NCBI GenBank assembly: GCA_029204225.1
Contig: CM055096.1
Span: 37,470,383 to 37,534,382 of the forward strand
Origin: Diphasiastrum complanatum
Taxonomy: Eukaryota > Streptophyta > Lycopodiopsida > Lycopodiales > Lycopodiaceae
DNA: 64,000 bases
Direction: 5' to 3'
Shown here: piece by piece, positions 22,141 through 32,564 of the stretch
Layout: every line of letters begins with the position of its first letter
How positions within the stretch are numbered: position 1 is the stretch's first letter
Notes under the pieces: model-generated
Seen by the model: the letters and a program-made list of their open reading frames with translations, nothing else
Told to the model about the DNA's origin: nothing
Databases searched by the model: none
Position numbers and translations under genes: made by a program

Positions 22141-22849
22141 AAGTAAGGAGGAAGAGCTTGTCCACATCAATGAGGAAGAAGTTGGACCTAGTAAGTTGTA
22201 AGAAGATCTTCATCAACTACTCGACGTTGCATAAAGCATATCGCGTCTATGATGTTGATTCAGGTCAGATCTCAATCAGCCATGATATTGTGTTTCTTGA
22301 AGACAAGTATCACGATTTTAAGCAGAAGCAGTCGATGCAAGAGTACGCCACAACAGCTCCACTATCCATCGTTAGGCAATGACCTATGACTGTTCAAATA
22401 AAGGAGTTTGTCCCAATAGCTCCGCTTACCATCGATGGGCCCAGACCCACGACTATTTAGCCACAAGATGCTACGATCCTAGTCATTCACCAAGGAGAAT
22501 TATCCACTGAAGCACCTGCAGTTCGAAGGTCTGCAAGACAACGACAACAACCTGATCGTTTTGTCCCTCAGAAGTTCATCAGCCATGATGAACCTGCCAC
22601 AGTTCGAGAAGCTCTGTCAATGCCCAATGCAGACAATTGGAAGGCTACTATGGATGCTAAGTATTAGTCTCTAATGAAGAACAAGACCTGGAGTCTTGTA
22701 AATCCTCCTACTGGTGTAGAACCAATTGACTCCAAGTGGATCTTTAAGCTGAAGCTTAAGCTAGATGGATCCATATCCAAATGGAAAGCTAGATTGGTGG
22801 TAAAAGGCTTTGAACAAGTATATGGGATAGACTACATTGAGACCTTTAG
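22141..22849 (+). pseudogene. L integrase tail and RT start
   Basis: KKIFINYSTLHKAYRVYDVD and ISISHDIVFLEDKYH are the integrase C-terminal block. A linker with ARQRQQPDRFVP follows, then RT from VREALSMPNADNWKATMDAKY to LVVKGFEQVYGIDYIETF at 22840. At 22850 it switches, within a codon or two, to the later YVDD part of a K-type RT. About 90 residues that should lie between are absent, so this is a recombination point, not one continuous gene. Confidence 0.7.
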
Positions 22850-23988
22850 ATCATCATTATTTTGCTTTATGTTGATGATATTATTATTACGGGAAGTAAT
22901 GAGTAGCAGATTGATGTTGTAATACTTTATCTTGGTATGGTTTTTGAAACCTCAAATTTAGGCCTATTGCATTTTTATCTTGGTCTTGAATTTGCACAAG
23001 AAGGGGTTGGAATTTTCATCTCTCAAGAACGCTACATTGGGCAGATTTTGAAGTGATTCAAGATGGAAGATTGCAAGCCGGTTGCTATACTTATGGAGAC
23101 AGGCCTGAAATTAAGTAGTCAAGATGATAGTGAACCATTTGATCCTACTTTTTTGATAGGTATGTCTTCAACAATTTCTCTAGGATGGACTCTCGTTTGA
23201 TCAGCTAGGTTGATGGCAAAAGCGACAGGCTTTAGCTTGTTAAGTCTCCATTTTGCACATAGCTTGGTTGAAATCAGTTTAACTCTTGAACCTCCATCAA
23301 TCATGGTTGCTTCTTTACCAAACTGTCTATGTTGTATCGGCAGGGTGATGTTTTTTTGCTCACTTTTTCAGGCTATCCCTACATTGAGTACTTCGTTCGT
23401 GTCTTCAAACCTGACACAAAAAAGTGGCTTCTGATGAACTTGTGGTTCCATTTGAGTCAATATTTCTGCTAATACTTCTTTTGCTTTAGGTACCAGCTTA
23501 AGAAATTCTTCCCGTGTAATATCCATCTTACTAGACATATTTACGATCATTCCTGTTTGCGGTGCTTTAGGTTCCGTCATCTTGAAAGGTTCTTCATGAT
23601 GGTGCAACTATGTATTAGCATTTGTTCTTGGATTTGCTTGTGGCATAGATGGAGAATGGACTTTGGTTGCTACTTTAACGGCTTTTTGGGCTTCTTCTTC
23701 TTGCAACTACTTACTCCACTGTCTCATATCTTGATATCTTTTCTTTTCTTCTTTGAGATTCAGATACACCCCTAATGCAGTAGGTATGTTTGTAGTTGGT
23801 GCATATTTAGTAGGTATTGGATCAACTAGAAGTTCTTTCTGTTTCTGAGCTATGGTAACAACCATCAAATGTGCAGTTGGTTCAAGTTAAACTACTGGTC
23901 TTTTCTTGATTGTAATCATATTCACTGGAACAATAATCGGTGGTGGTTTGAGTGTTGCAGTAAATTCTTTATAACAGTGTCCATTTCT
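22850..23988 (-). repeat. Inverted duplicate of the M/K junction
   Basis: This is the reverse complement of roughly 2414-3540, about 90% identical by eye. 22850-23145 is the K RT end (plus strand here: LLMILLL..., FKMEDCKPV). 23146-23988 is M protease (MIDGGSRVKLIST, minus strand), start block HHHEEPFKMTEP and gag linker. The copia-gypsy breakpoint is at the same place as at 3268. In the protease loop one glycine has become arginine. It ends near 23978, with about ten unexplained bases before forward G sequence begins. Confidence 0.8.
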
Positions 23989-26094
23989 AAGAAATTAGGG
24001 CTTCTACAGATGCGACGAAGGACACAAAATTGCGGAATGTCCCTACAAGGGACAATACACATCTTTCTGTCGAGAATGTGGTTATGGACACTGTCACAAG
24101 AATTGTCCATTTAAATTGGAACCAGTGCACCTCTTAACTTCATTGCAATACAGCAACCAGCAGTTCCAACAGGGATGCCATCGGAGGGACACCAATTCCA
24201 CGCTCCTGTGTTAGCTGTTACGTGAGCAAAGAAGAGGAAGGAAGTGGCTCCCTCACCACCACCCTCGGTCACTGACGACCAACCCTCAACTTCAGCACCA
24301 TATCCGAATGTGGTGGAAGAAAGAAGGCAGTACCAAAAAATAAGACACTAGGTATAGAAAGCACAAGCGGAGGAAAAAGAGCCAGAAAAGGACCATCCCA
24401 TGGAACCTCCAGTTGGCGTCGAATGAGAACTGCAAGTGGGTCACCACTGCGCACTGATCAGAATAATCGGTTGCACCAACATGAACCACCTTTTCACATG
24501 GTGGAGCTCGAGGAACCATGCACTGAAAAGCTCACACTTTTACTATCAAGTCGTCTTAGTTTACCACTCGAAGAACTGTTGCGGATTGTACCACAAGCGA
24601 AAAGTCTTCTAGCTGAATGGGCCAAAGCGAATGAGGCGCCAGTAGCGCCTGAGCCCATATATTGTATGGGCTATGAAGGAACAAGTAACGTCCTCCACAT
24701 CAGAGCAGCATGGGAAAGTGAGGAACACAACGTCACTTTGCCAATCAAACACAAGAGATACAAGGACGAGGCAACAGTGGTAGATGGAGAATCGGGTGTC
24801 AATTTGATCTCCACCACTTTGTATGAAAAATGGGGTGTGCAAGGGTTGAAGCCAGCAAGATTCGCCATCAAGCTAGGAGATCAATACTGTGTGAAACCAA
24901 AAGGTGGAGTTGTCAATATCCCTGTAAAAATAGCAAGCATGTAGTTTGTGATTACTTTTGTAGTCATGGATATACCTGAATCTCCATCTGCATACCATGT
25001 TTTACTGGGAAGACCATGGTTGAGGACTGCGCAAGTAGTACATAACTGGGGTACGGGAAAACTCACCTTCAGGAATAGAGAACAGGCTGTAAAGGTTGAT
25101 CCAACCACATGGGCGGTGAAACTTATTGCACCCAAGGCTGATGACGGATCATCTACGACAGATCACACGATTTATCGCACAAGGCCAGCCAAGAGAGGTC
25201 ACTATGATACAGAGATGGATGTTGTAAGATGGATGGATGCATTAGCAACTATTGACTGCCGAACATGTCAATATGAATCAGATCTGGAAGCCAGTACATC
25301 TTCACCCAAATGTTACACTATGGACACACCAATCACATTTGGGGTGAATATGATAAACGTAGCATGGCTATCAACGGAACCTATTGAGAATCCAATGGAT
25401 GATGATCTAGTCCCTTGGCAACATGCTCTAACTTATAATAAGGAAATTGAGCTGACTGATGAGCAGGTCCTACACCACATGGACCCAGATCAATATGGAA
25501 CCAAGAAAGTAGTAGCTCAACCACCGCAAAAGTATGTTATGGCAAAAGTCCCAAGGATCGATCCACCCAAGGCACCTGCGAATAAGAAGAATTAGTTATA
25601 CCAACGCTACAACCAGGTGATCCGATGGAGTGATCTACCCGAAGAGGCGTTAGCTACAGTGGATATTGATATTCACAACCATGAGGTGAATGTCATAACA
25701 GTCCCGATGAGAGAAAACAAGAATGAACCCACCAAAATGACAAAAAAAGAGCAAGGCAAAAAGAAAGTGTTGGATTCCTTGAAGTCAATCAAGATAGACT
25801 CAGATACAACGCCATCTTCTACATAGGTGATCGAAAATCAGAAAATGACCAGTCGGGCTAAGATCAATATGATGAAGGAGGAATCTTAACGAGCACCAGT
25901 TCACAAGATGCCTGATACTTTCAAGATTTATACCTTGGATGACATGATAATCATGATGTCGCAAGCCCAGAGATAACCTGATCAAAGTCAGGCACCAGTA
26001 GAACAAGTCTTCGAGGGACCTGCACGAACATAGTCGATGAATCTTGCCGAGCCAGGTGAAGAAGAAAAGATAGTGCATGTGGGAGAGCAGTTAA
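23989..26094 (+). pseudogene. G gag end, protease and linker (duplicate copy)
   Basis: This has the same content as 9683-11788. The second knuckle pair is intact in this copy: the TAA present at the CRECG position in the first copy reads GAG (Glu) here, near 24072. The protease frame 24423-24944 and linker frames 24948-25595 and 25617-25826 carry the same stops as the first copy, so those stops predate the duplication. Confidence 0.8.
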
Positions 26095-27716
26095 AAGAAC
26101 TTGATTAGTGTGGAAAAGTTGCTTGATAATGGTTGTAATATAAAGTTCACCTCCAATACTTGTTCTATCAAGAGAAAAGATGAGATCCTTGCTGATGGAA
26201 CTAGATGTGGTGGAATTTTTCAGTTGAATTCTTATGAGAATGCAAATCTTTGTGAAGTTGCTTTGTTATCTAAGGGGGAGTTGTGGCATAGAAGGTTGGG
26301 CATCCTAACTTTAAATCTATGTCTTCTATGGTCAAGAGAGTGAAGGCTATTGGTCTTCCAAAATCTCTTTCCAAAGATTTCAAGCCTTGTGAGGCTTGTG
26401 CTATTGCAAAATCACACTGAAAGCCATATCAGAAGTCTTTTATCAAGACTACTCATCCTTTGGAGCTTATACACTTGGATGTACATTTTTCCTCTTCTAA
26501 AAATATTGGTGGTGCAACATGTTTTGTCACCTTTATTGATTACTTTACTAGATATACTTGGTTGTATCTACTTTCTTCAAAAGCTATGATAGTTGATCAC
26601 TTTCTATTCTTCAAAGCTTATGTTGAGAAATAGTTTTCCTTCAAAGTTAAAGCTTTAAGATGTGATAGAGGAGGTGAATACATCTCCAACAAGTTTCATG
26701 AATACTGTGAAGGTGAAGGAATAAAGAGAGAGTTTTCTTGTGCTTATTCTCCATCTCAAAATGGAGTTGTTGAGAAAAGAAAACCAATTTTTATGTGAAT
26801 GTAGTAAAGCAATTCGAGTTGAAGCTTCTTTTCCTATTGAATAGTAGGGAGAAGCTATAAATTGTGCAATAGATTACTTCACAATGCACTCGCTGGAAAA
26901 TCACCTTTTGAAGTCTTGTTTAAGAAGAAATCTAAGGTAGATCACCTTAGAGTTTTTGGTTGTGCTTGCTTTGTTTATGTGACCTTGGAAATAAGGGCCC
27001 ACAAGACATGGGAGCTTGTGGATCTTCCATCCAACAAGCACCCCATTGGTTGCAAGTGGGTTTTTCGAGTCAAGTATAATCAAGATGGCACAATCAACAA
27101 GTACAAGGCTAGACTTTTTTCTAATGGTTTTGCTCAAGTTTATGGACTTGATTATGAGGAGACTTTTGCTCCAGTTGCAAAGATGTTATCAATTAGAATC
27201 ATAATTTCTGTTGCTTGTTTTTTCAATTGGCAAGTTCTTCAACTAGATGTCTCTAATGCATTTCTAACTGGATATCTAGAAGAAGAAATTTATATGGATC
27301 AGCCTATTGTGTTCATCCATGACAAAGACAAAGTTTGCTTGCTCTTCAAAAGTTTATATGGACTAAAGCAAGCTCCAAGGTCATGGTATTCTCGACTTAA
27401 CACCTTTCTTGAGTCACTAGGATTTAATCTTAGTAACTATGATCCTTCCTTATATGTCAAGTTTTTTGATAAAGATATTGTCATCCTTCTTATTTATGTT
27501 GATGATATCATTCTGACAGGAAGTTGTCTCAAGTTAGTTGAGGAAACCAAGATTGCAATTGGAAAAGAGTTCAAGATGCAAGATCTTGGAAAAATTCACT
27601 ACAAACTAGGATTAGAGATTGAATTTCTTAAAGATAAAGCTTTTCTATGTCAATCCAAGTATGCTCTTTCAATGTTAAAAAAGTTCAATATGTTAGATTG
27701 TAAGAGTATAGAAACT
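26095..27716 (+). pseudogene. H integrase-RT (duplicate copy, truncated)
   Basis: The copia H sequence is repeated from the G/H breakpoint to just after FNMLDCKSIET in RT. The RT frame opens at 26862 and keeps LLIYVDDIILTGS. After 27716 the frame runs by chance into gypsy linker sequence, giving an artificial fusion ORF ending at 27806. RNase H, polypurine tract and LTR are absent from this copy. Confidence 0.8.
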
Positions 27717-28539
27717 GCCGAACATGTCAATATGAATCAGATCTGGAAGCCAGTACATCTTCACCCAAATGTTACACTATGGACACACCAATCACATTTG
27801 GGGTGAATATGATAAACGTAGCATGGCTGTCAACGGAACCTATTGAGAACCTAGTGGACAATGATCTAGTCCCTTGGCAAAATGCTCTAACTTATAATAA
27901 GGAAATTGAGTTGACTGATGAGCAGGTCCTACACCACATGGACCCAGATCGATACGGAACCAAGAAAGTAGCAGCTCAACTACCACAAAAGTCTGCTATG
28001 GCGAAAGTCTCAAGGATCGATCCACCCAAGGCACCTACGAATAAGAAGAATCAGTTGAAGCAACGCTACAACCAGGTGATTCGATGGAGTGATCTACCCA
28101 AAGAGGCGATAGCTACAGTGGATATTGATATTCGCAACCATGAGGCGAATGTTATGGCATTCCCGATGAGAGACAACAAGGATGAACCCACCAAAATGAC
28201 AACAAAAGAGCAAAAAGAAGGTGTTGGATTCCTTGAAGTCAATCAAGATAGACTCAGATACAACGTCATCTTCTACACAGGTGACATAAAATCAGAAAAT
28301 GACCAGTCAGGCTAAGATCAATATGCTGAAGGAGAAATCTTAACGAGCGCCAATTCACGAGATGCCTGAGACTTTCAAGATTTATACCTTGGACGACATG
28401 ATAATCATGATGCCGCAAGCCCAAAGAGAACCTGATCAAAGTCAGACACCAGTGAAACAAGTCCTCGAGGGACCTGCGCGAATATAGCCAATGAATCTTG
28501 CCGAGCCAGGTGAAGAAGAGAAGATAGTGCATGTGGGAG
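27717..28539 (+). pseudogene. G protease-RT linker (right copy)
   Basis: It corresponds to 10952-11788 but is only about 93% identical to either other copy, so it is not part of the recent duplication. The frame 27779-28315 is open and cleaner than the left copy: it reads through the two stops that split the left linker. It continues past GCAGTTAA into gypsy sequence (THTQLKRLRSLLVKY), showing the original arrangement at the H breakpoint. Confidence 0.75.
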
Positions 28540-29236
28540 AGCAGTTAACACCCACACAGCTCAAGAGACTACGATCATTGTTGGTGAAATATAAAGACTT
28601 GTTTTGCCTGGAGTTATAGTGACCTGAAGGGCATTCCACCAACAATAGTCCAACACACCATACCCTTGGTGGACAGAGCAGTCCCCAAGGTAAGCCATTA
28701 TTACCGATGCAACCCGAATTATACTAAGCTGATCAAACAGGAGTTGTAGAAGCTAATGGATGTAGATTTCATCTATGAAATTGAACATATGGAATGGATA
28801 TCACCGATAGTTATAGTACCCAAGAAGAATGGAAAAATATGAATTTGTGTGAATCTGAAGGTGCTAAATGTAGTCACCAAAAAAGATCATTTTTCTTTAC
28901 CATTTACGAAAAGTGTCCTCGACAGAGTAGCTGGCACTGAAGCCTATAGTTTTCTAGATGGTTTCAGTGGCTACAACCAGGTGAAGATAGCCCCCCCAGG
29001 ACCAGCACAAGACAACATTTGCCACGAAATGAGAAACCTATGCCTATAAAGTGATGCCATTCGGACTTTGCAATGCCCCAAGAACCTTCCAGCGAGTCAT
29101 GTAGGCAGCATTCAAAGATTATCTGCAAAAATTTCTAGAAATTTTCTTGGACAATCTGTGCATGCATAGACCAGACTCAGAACACTTATCCAATTTGGAG
29201 AAAGTATTATAGAAATGTCGTGACTACCAGATCTCC
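28540..29236 (+). pseudogene. G reverse transcriptase
   Basis: The RT reads LRSLLVKYKDLF, DLKGIPPTIVQHTIP, SHYYRCNPNYTKLI, WISPIVIVPKKNGKI and SVLDRVAGTEAYSFLDGFSGYNQVKI, in several frames. Stops occur after KQEL, in KKNGKI and elsewhere, and a frameshift follows in a run of C near 28990. The palm motif is FLDN near 29145-29160 instead of the usual F/Y-x-D-D, a single G-to-A change that removes one catalytic aspartate. The enzyme is dead twice over. Confidence 0.8.
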
Positions 29237-29894
29237 TTGAATCCAGAAAAATGTCAATTCTGGGTGACACATGGCTTGATTCTTGACCATATAGTGTCAA
29301 GACATGAGATCGCCATAGATCTATCAATGATCAGGATCATTGTTGATCTACCACCACCAAAAACGATCCGCAAAGTCTACATCTTCATGGGTCATGCTAA
29401 CTATTATAGGATCTTCATTCTTGATTTTGTGGAGTTAGCCCGACCAATTTACAAACTCACAACAGATCCACATTGGAATGAAGAAGCCCTAAAAGCCTTC
29501 CAAAAGCTTAAGGATGCATTGGTTTTAGCACCAATCTTACGCCCACCCAATTGGTCTATTGAGTTTTACGTGCATATAGACACATCAAAGTATGCAGTTG
29601 GAACAGTCTTAACCCAACCAGGTGAACACAAAAAAAAGTTTTCAATCCAATTTGCATGCCGACAGTTCAGTGATACCAAAAAGAATTATTCAACCACAGA
29701 GCGGGAAGCACTGACAATGATCTATGCAGTTAAGAAATTTCGTCACTACCTGATGGCCACACATTTTTCTTTTTATACGGACCATCAACCCTTGCTCTAT
29801 CTCGTTAATAAAACTTGCAACACAGGAAGAATCACCAGATGGCTACTTCTGTTGTTGGAATATGATTTTGGGATAGTAGTTCGCAAGGGAAAAC
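29237..29894 (+). pseudogene. G RT connection and RNase H
   Basis: This is the best preserved part of G, one open frame from 29237 to the A insertion. LNPEKCQFWVTHGLILDHIVS and GHANYYRIFILDFVELARPI form the RT C-terminus. RNase H follows, with the acidic residues in FYVHIDTSKYAVGTVL, TTEREALTMIYAVKKFRHYL and FSFYTDHQPLLYLVN. It breaks at RKGK, where A entered. Coding resumes in the same frame at 41324 once A and one copy of the duplication are ignored. Confidence 0.85.
29890..29894. repeat. Target-site duplication of A, left copy
   Basis: AAAAC precedes the TGTGAAAA terminus of A here and follows its TTTTCACA terminus at 41319-41323. Confidence 0.9.
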
Positions 29895-30549
29895 TGTGAA
29901 AAATACAGATCCTAAGTGGATCTAAACTCCAAGATCATTGGCTTGAATGCTTGCACTCCAAACTACATAAGCTAGGAATTGGCAACACATTCTATGCTAC
30001 CTAGAATGCAAAGAACTTGATCAAAAAGCATTTATCACAAATGGAAACTTTCATAAACATCAAGTGCGGCCCAAAATAGCATTATACAGTCCATAATACA
30101 TCAGCCTACCACTTTTGGAAAGCACCTAAGATCATACACAATAGCTTGAAGACAATACACACAACAATGCTCTCAATGGAGGAAGAAACAATGACAATGA
30201 TCTATTGATCTCAATGAAGCATACAAAAGGTTTCTCCAACCTGTTCTCCACGACTTCCCTACTATTTATGGATGAGGAAGATGACTCTCTCTCCTCTCTC
30301 TAGAAGGTACTTGACCCTAGATATTCCCTATATAGGAAAAATAGCTAAAAATGGCTTATATGACCAAAATACATCAAAATGGTCTCATTTTGAAGGGTAT
30401 GAAGTTTGACACTTCATCATACTGAAAAAATACAGTAAATAAAAACATTGTGGCCTGGTTCACACGTGTGAAACTCCAGAACCAAAACTATTTACAATTT
30501 TAGCCAATTTAGGCCTCAAACTAGCTAGGAAATGTTGACAATTTTCACA
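29895..30549 (-). repeat. A 3' LTR
   Basis: On the plus strand it begins TGTGAAAA and ends TTTTCACA, an 8-base terminal inverted repeat. It contains the palindrome TTCACACGTGTGAA near 30460, with a CACGTG core, in U3, and a CT-rich tract near 30283-30300. It matches 40664-41318 and 53234-53888. Confidence 0.92.
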
Positions 30550-30559
30550 CTCCCTCTTC
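30550..30559 (-). promoter_or_regulatory. A polypurine tract
   Basis: The minus-strand GAAGAGGGAG directly precedes the 3' LTR and overlaps the last codons of pol. The same tract is at 32229-32238 (B) and 53889-53898 (C). Confidence 0.8.
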
Positions 30560-31577
30560 AACATTGGATGCTAGTTTCAACATAGTCTTTGAGCACATTC
30601 CAAGATTAGATCTATGCATTAAATATAGGTCCTTTCCCAATGGTTTGGTGAAGATATCAGCCACACACTCCTTTGAAGAGACATGTTGAAGCTCCACCTC
30701 TTTGGCAATGACTTGATCTCTCACAAAATGGTGAGCAATCTCAATGTGCTTGCTCCTTGCATGAAAAACAGGATTGCTTGCCAAGCTTTGGGCTGAAAGG
30801 TTATCACAAAGTATGATTGGAGTCTTCTCTGGTTCCAGCAAGTGAAGATCCAATAACATCCTCTTGATCCAAAGAATCTCCTTGGTGCATGTTGTTAATG
30901 CCTTGTACTCGGCTTCGGTGGAAGATAGAGAGATAGTTGGTTGCTTCTTTGATAGCCATGAGACCACTCCATCTCCAAGATAGATTGCAAAGGCACTTGT
31001 TGACTTCCTATCCATTTGATCACTCATAACAAAGTTTTGAGAAAGTAAGAAGGAATTGAGCTTAGCATACCAACTCCTTGGTGCTTGCTTTAGCCCATAC
31101 AAACTCTTTTGGAGATAGCACACATGATTAGGCTCATCATGTGAAACATAGCCCTCGGGTTGCTCCATGTAAATATCTTCTTCAAGATCACCATTCAAGA
31201 AGGCATTAGTAACATCCATTTGCCACATATCCCAATCATAAAGAGTTGCAAGAGAGATTAGGATTCGAATAGTTACCATCTTTGCCACGGGTGCAAAGGT
31301 CTCATCATAGTCAATACCATATTCTTGAGCATACCCCTTTGCCACCAACCTTGCCTTGTACTTGTTGATTGATCCATCTTGATTTGTCTTGATCTTGAAG
31401 ATCCACTTACAACCAATTGCCTTCTTGTCCTTTGGAAGCTTTACCAACCTCCATGTGTTGCTTTTGATGAGTGCTTGATGCTCATGATCCATGGCTTGGA
31501 TCCATTCCTTCTTTTGAATTGCTTCACCTACACAAGTTGGTTCATCAAAAGAGGTAAGAAAAGCAAAGTTAGAGTTG

Positions 31578-31582
31578 TCCAC
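31578..31582. repeat. Target-site duplication of B, left copy
   Basis: TCCAC here and at 37141-37145 flank B. Element C, at 55487-55491, has the single unoccupied TCCAC in the same sequence context, confirming the insertion. Confidence 0.95.
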
Positions 31583-32228
31583 TGTGAAAAATACAGATCC
31601 TAAGTGGATCTAAACTCCAAGATCATTGGCTTGAATGCTTGCACTCCAAACTACATAAGCTAGGAATTGGCAACACATTCTATGCTACCTAGAATGCAAA
31701 GAACTTGATCAAAAAGCATTTATCACAAATGGAAACTTCCATAAACATCAAGTGCGGCCCAAAATAGCATTATACAGTCCATAATACATCAGCCTACCAC
31801 TTTTGGAAAGCACCTAAGATCATACACACAAAGCTTGAACTCAATCACTACACAATGCCAACAATGGAAGGAGAACCCAATAGAAAAATCTCTCATTAAG
31901 CAAATGAATACAATGGATCTGCTCCAACCTGTTTCTCCACGGCCTACCTGCTATATATAGCTGAGAGAGATGACTCTCTCTCCTCTCTCTAGACCCTCCT
32001 TACCTAAAATATGCCCCCTATAGGTAAAATTGGCATATATGTCCAAAATACATGAAAATGGACTCATTTCGAAGGTCTTGAAGTTTGACACTTCTTCATA
32101 CTGAAAAAATACACTTATAAAAATATCTAGACCTGTTTCACACGTGTGAAAAGTCAGATCCTAAACTATGTGCCATTTTTAGCAATTTTGGCCTAAAACT
32201 AGACAAGGAAATGTTGACAATTTTCACA
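31583..32228 (-). repeat. B 3' LTR
   Basis: Termini are TGTGAAAA...TTTTCACA. The first ~240 plus-strand bases match the A LTR closely, then similarity drops sharply near 31825 and remains patchy through U3. A CTATATATAGC element near 31950 is a candidate TATA box, and the palindrome with CACGTG is kept near 32140. Confidence 0.9.
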
Positions 32229-32564
32229 CTCCCTCTTCAACTTAACTTGCTAGTTTTACAACACTACTTTGTTCCAACTTAAGAATGATCTCCATCATCA
32301 GAATAGATCTCTTCTCAAGGATCCTAATATGTACAAAATAGGACACAACATAATTGATATAGATAATAGTGTCCATATAGGATGCTTCACTATTTCTTAC
32401 ATCAATTTTACATAGAATCATAAAAATGGTACATGTAAAAGAACATAGAATCTCAATTAATGAATTCCTCCATGTATCCATCTCTGGTTTCTCTGTAAAA
32501 TAGCAGCAAACAAGTTGTAAATGAAAGTGATCAACAAGTGTTTGCATGCCTCCTCCACATTTCA
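32229..32564 (-). other. B spacer between ORF and 3' LTR
   Basis: It contains the polypurine tract (32229-32238) and a short minus-strand reading frame of 107 codons that begins at a GTG overlapping the stop of the large ORF. It has no ATG at that point and no recognisable domain, so I do not call it a gene. This sequence has no counterpart in A or C. Confidence 0.5.

Larger units (their letters stand above)
23989..27716 (+). repeat. Recent duplicate of the G/H chimera
   Basis: It is colinear with 9683-13410 at a constant offset of 14306, with about 15 substitutions noticed by eye and no net length change, hence about 99.6% identity. It includes the G/H breakpoint. It starts mid-gag in G and ends mid-RT in H, so its limits are not element ends. 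At 27716 it jumps back into G. Confidence 0.9.
30545..31582 (-). pseudogene. A RT (deleted palm) and RNase H
   Basis: The minus-strand frame starts at the B insertion point, with NSNFAFLTSFDEP and the RT N-terminus (CKWIFKIKTNQDGSINKYKA, DVTNAFLNGDLEEDIYMEQP, SLYGLKQAPRSWYAKL). It then jumps from QNFVMS straight to QMDRKSTSAFAIYLGDG in RNase H, losing the YVDD palm and thumb seen in C. The frame survives. RNase H and the IFTKPLG C-terminus are intact. The stop TGA overlaps the first bases of the 3' LTR, as in C. Confidence 0.85.

Noticed and set aside
26862-27806. A 314-codon ORF joining copia RT to gypsy linker residues
   Set aside because: The last ~30 codons are read by chance across the 27716 breakpoint and in the wrong gypsy frame, so it is not a real fusion gene.
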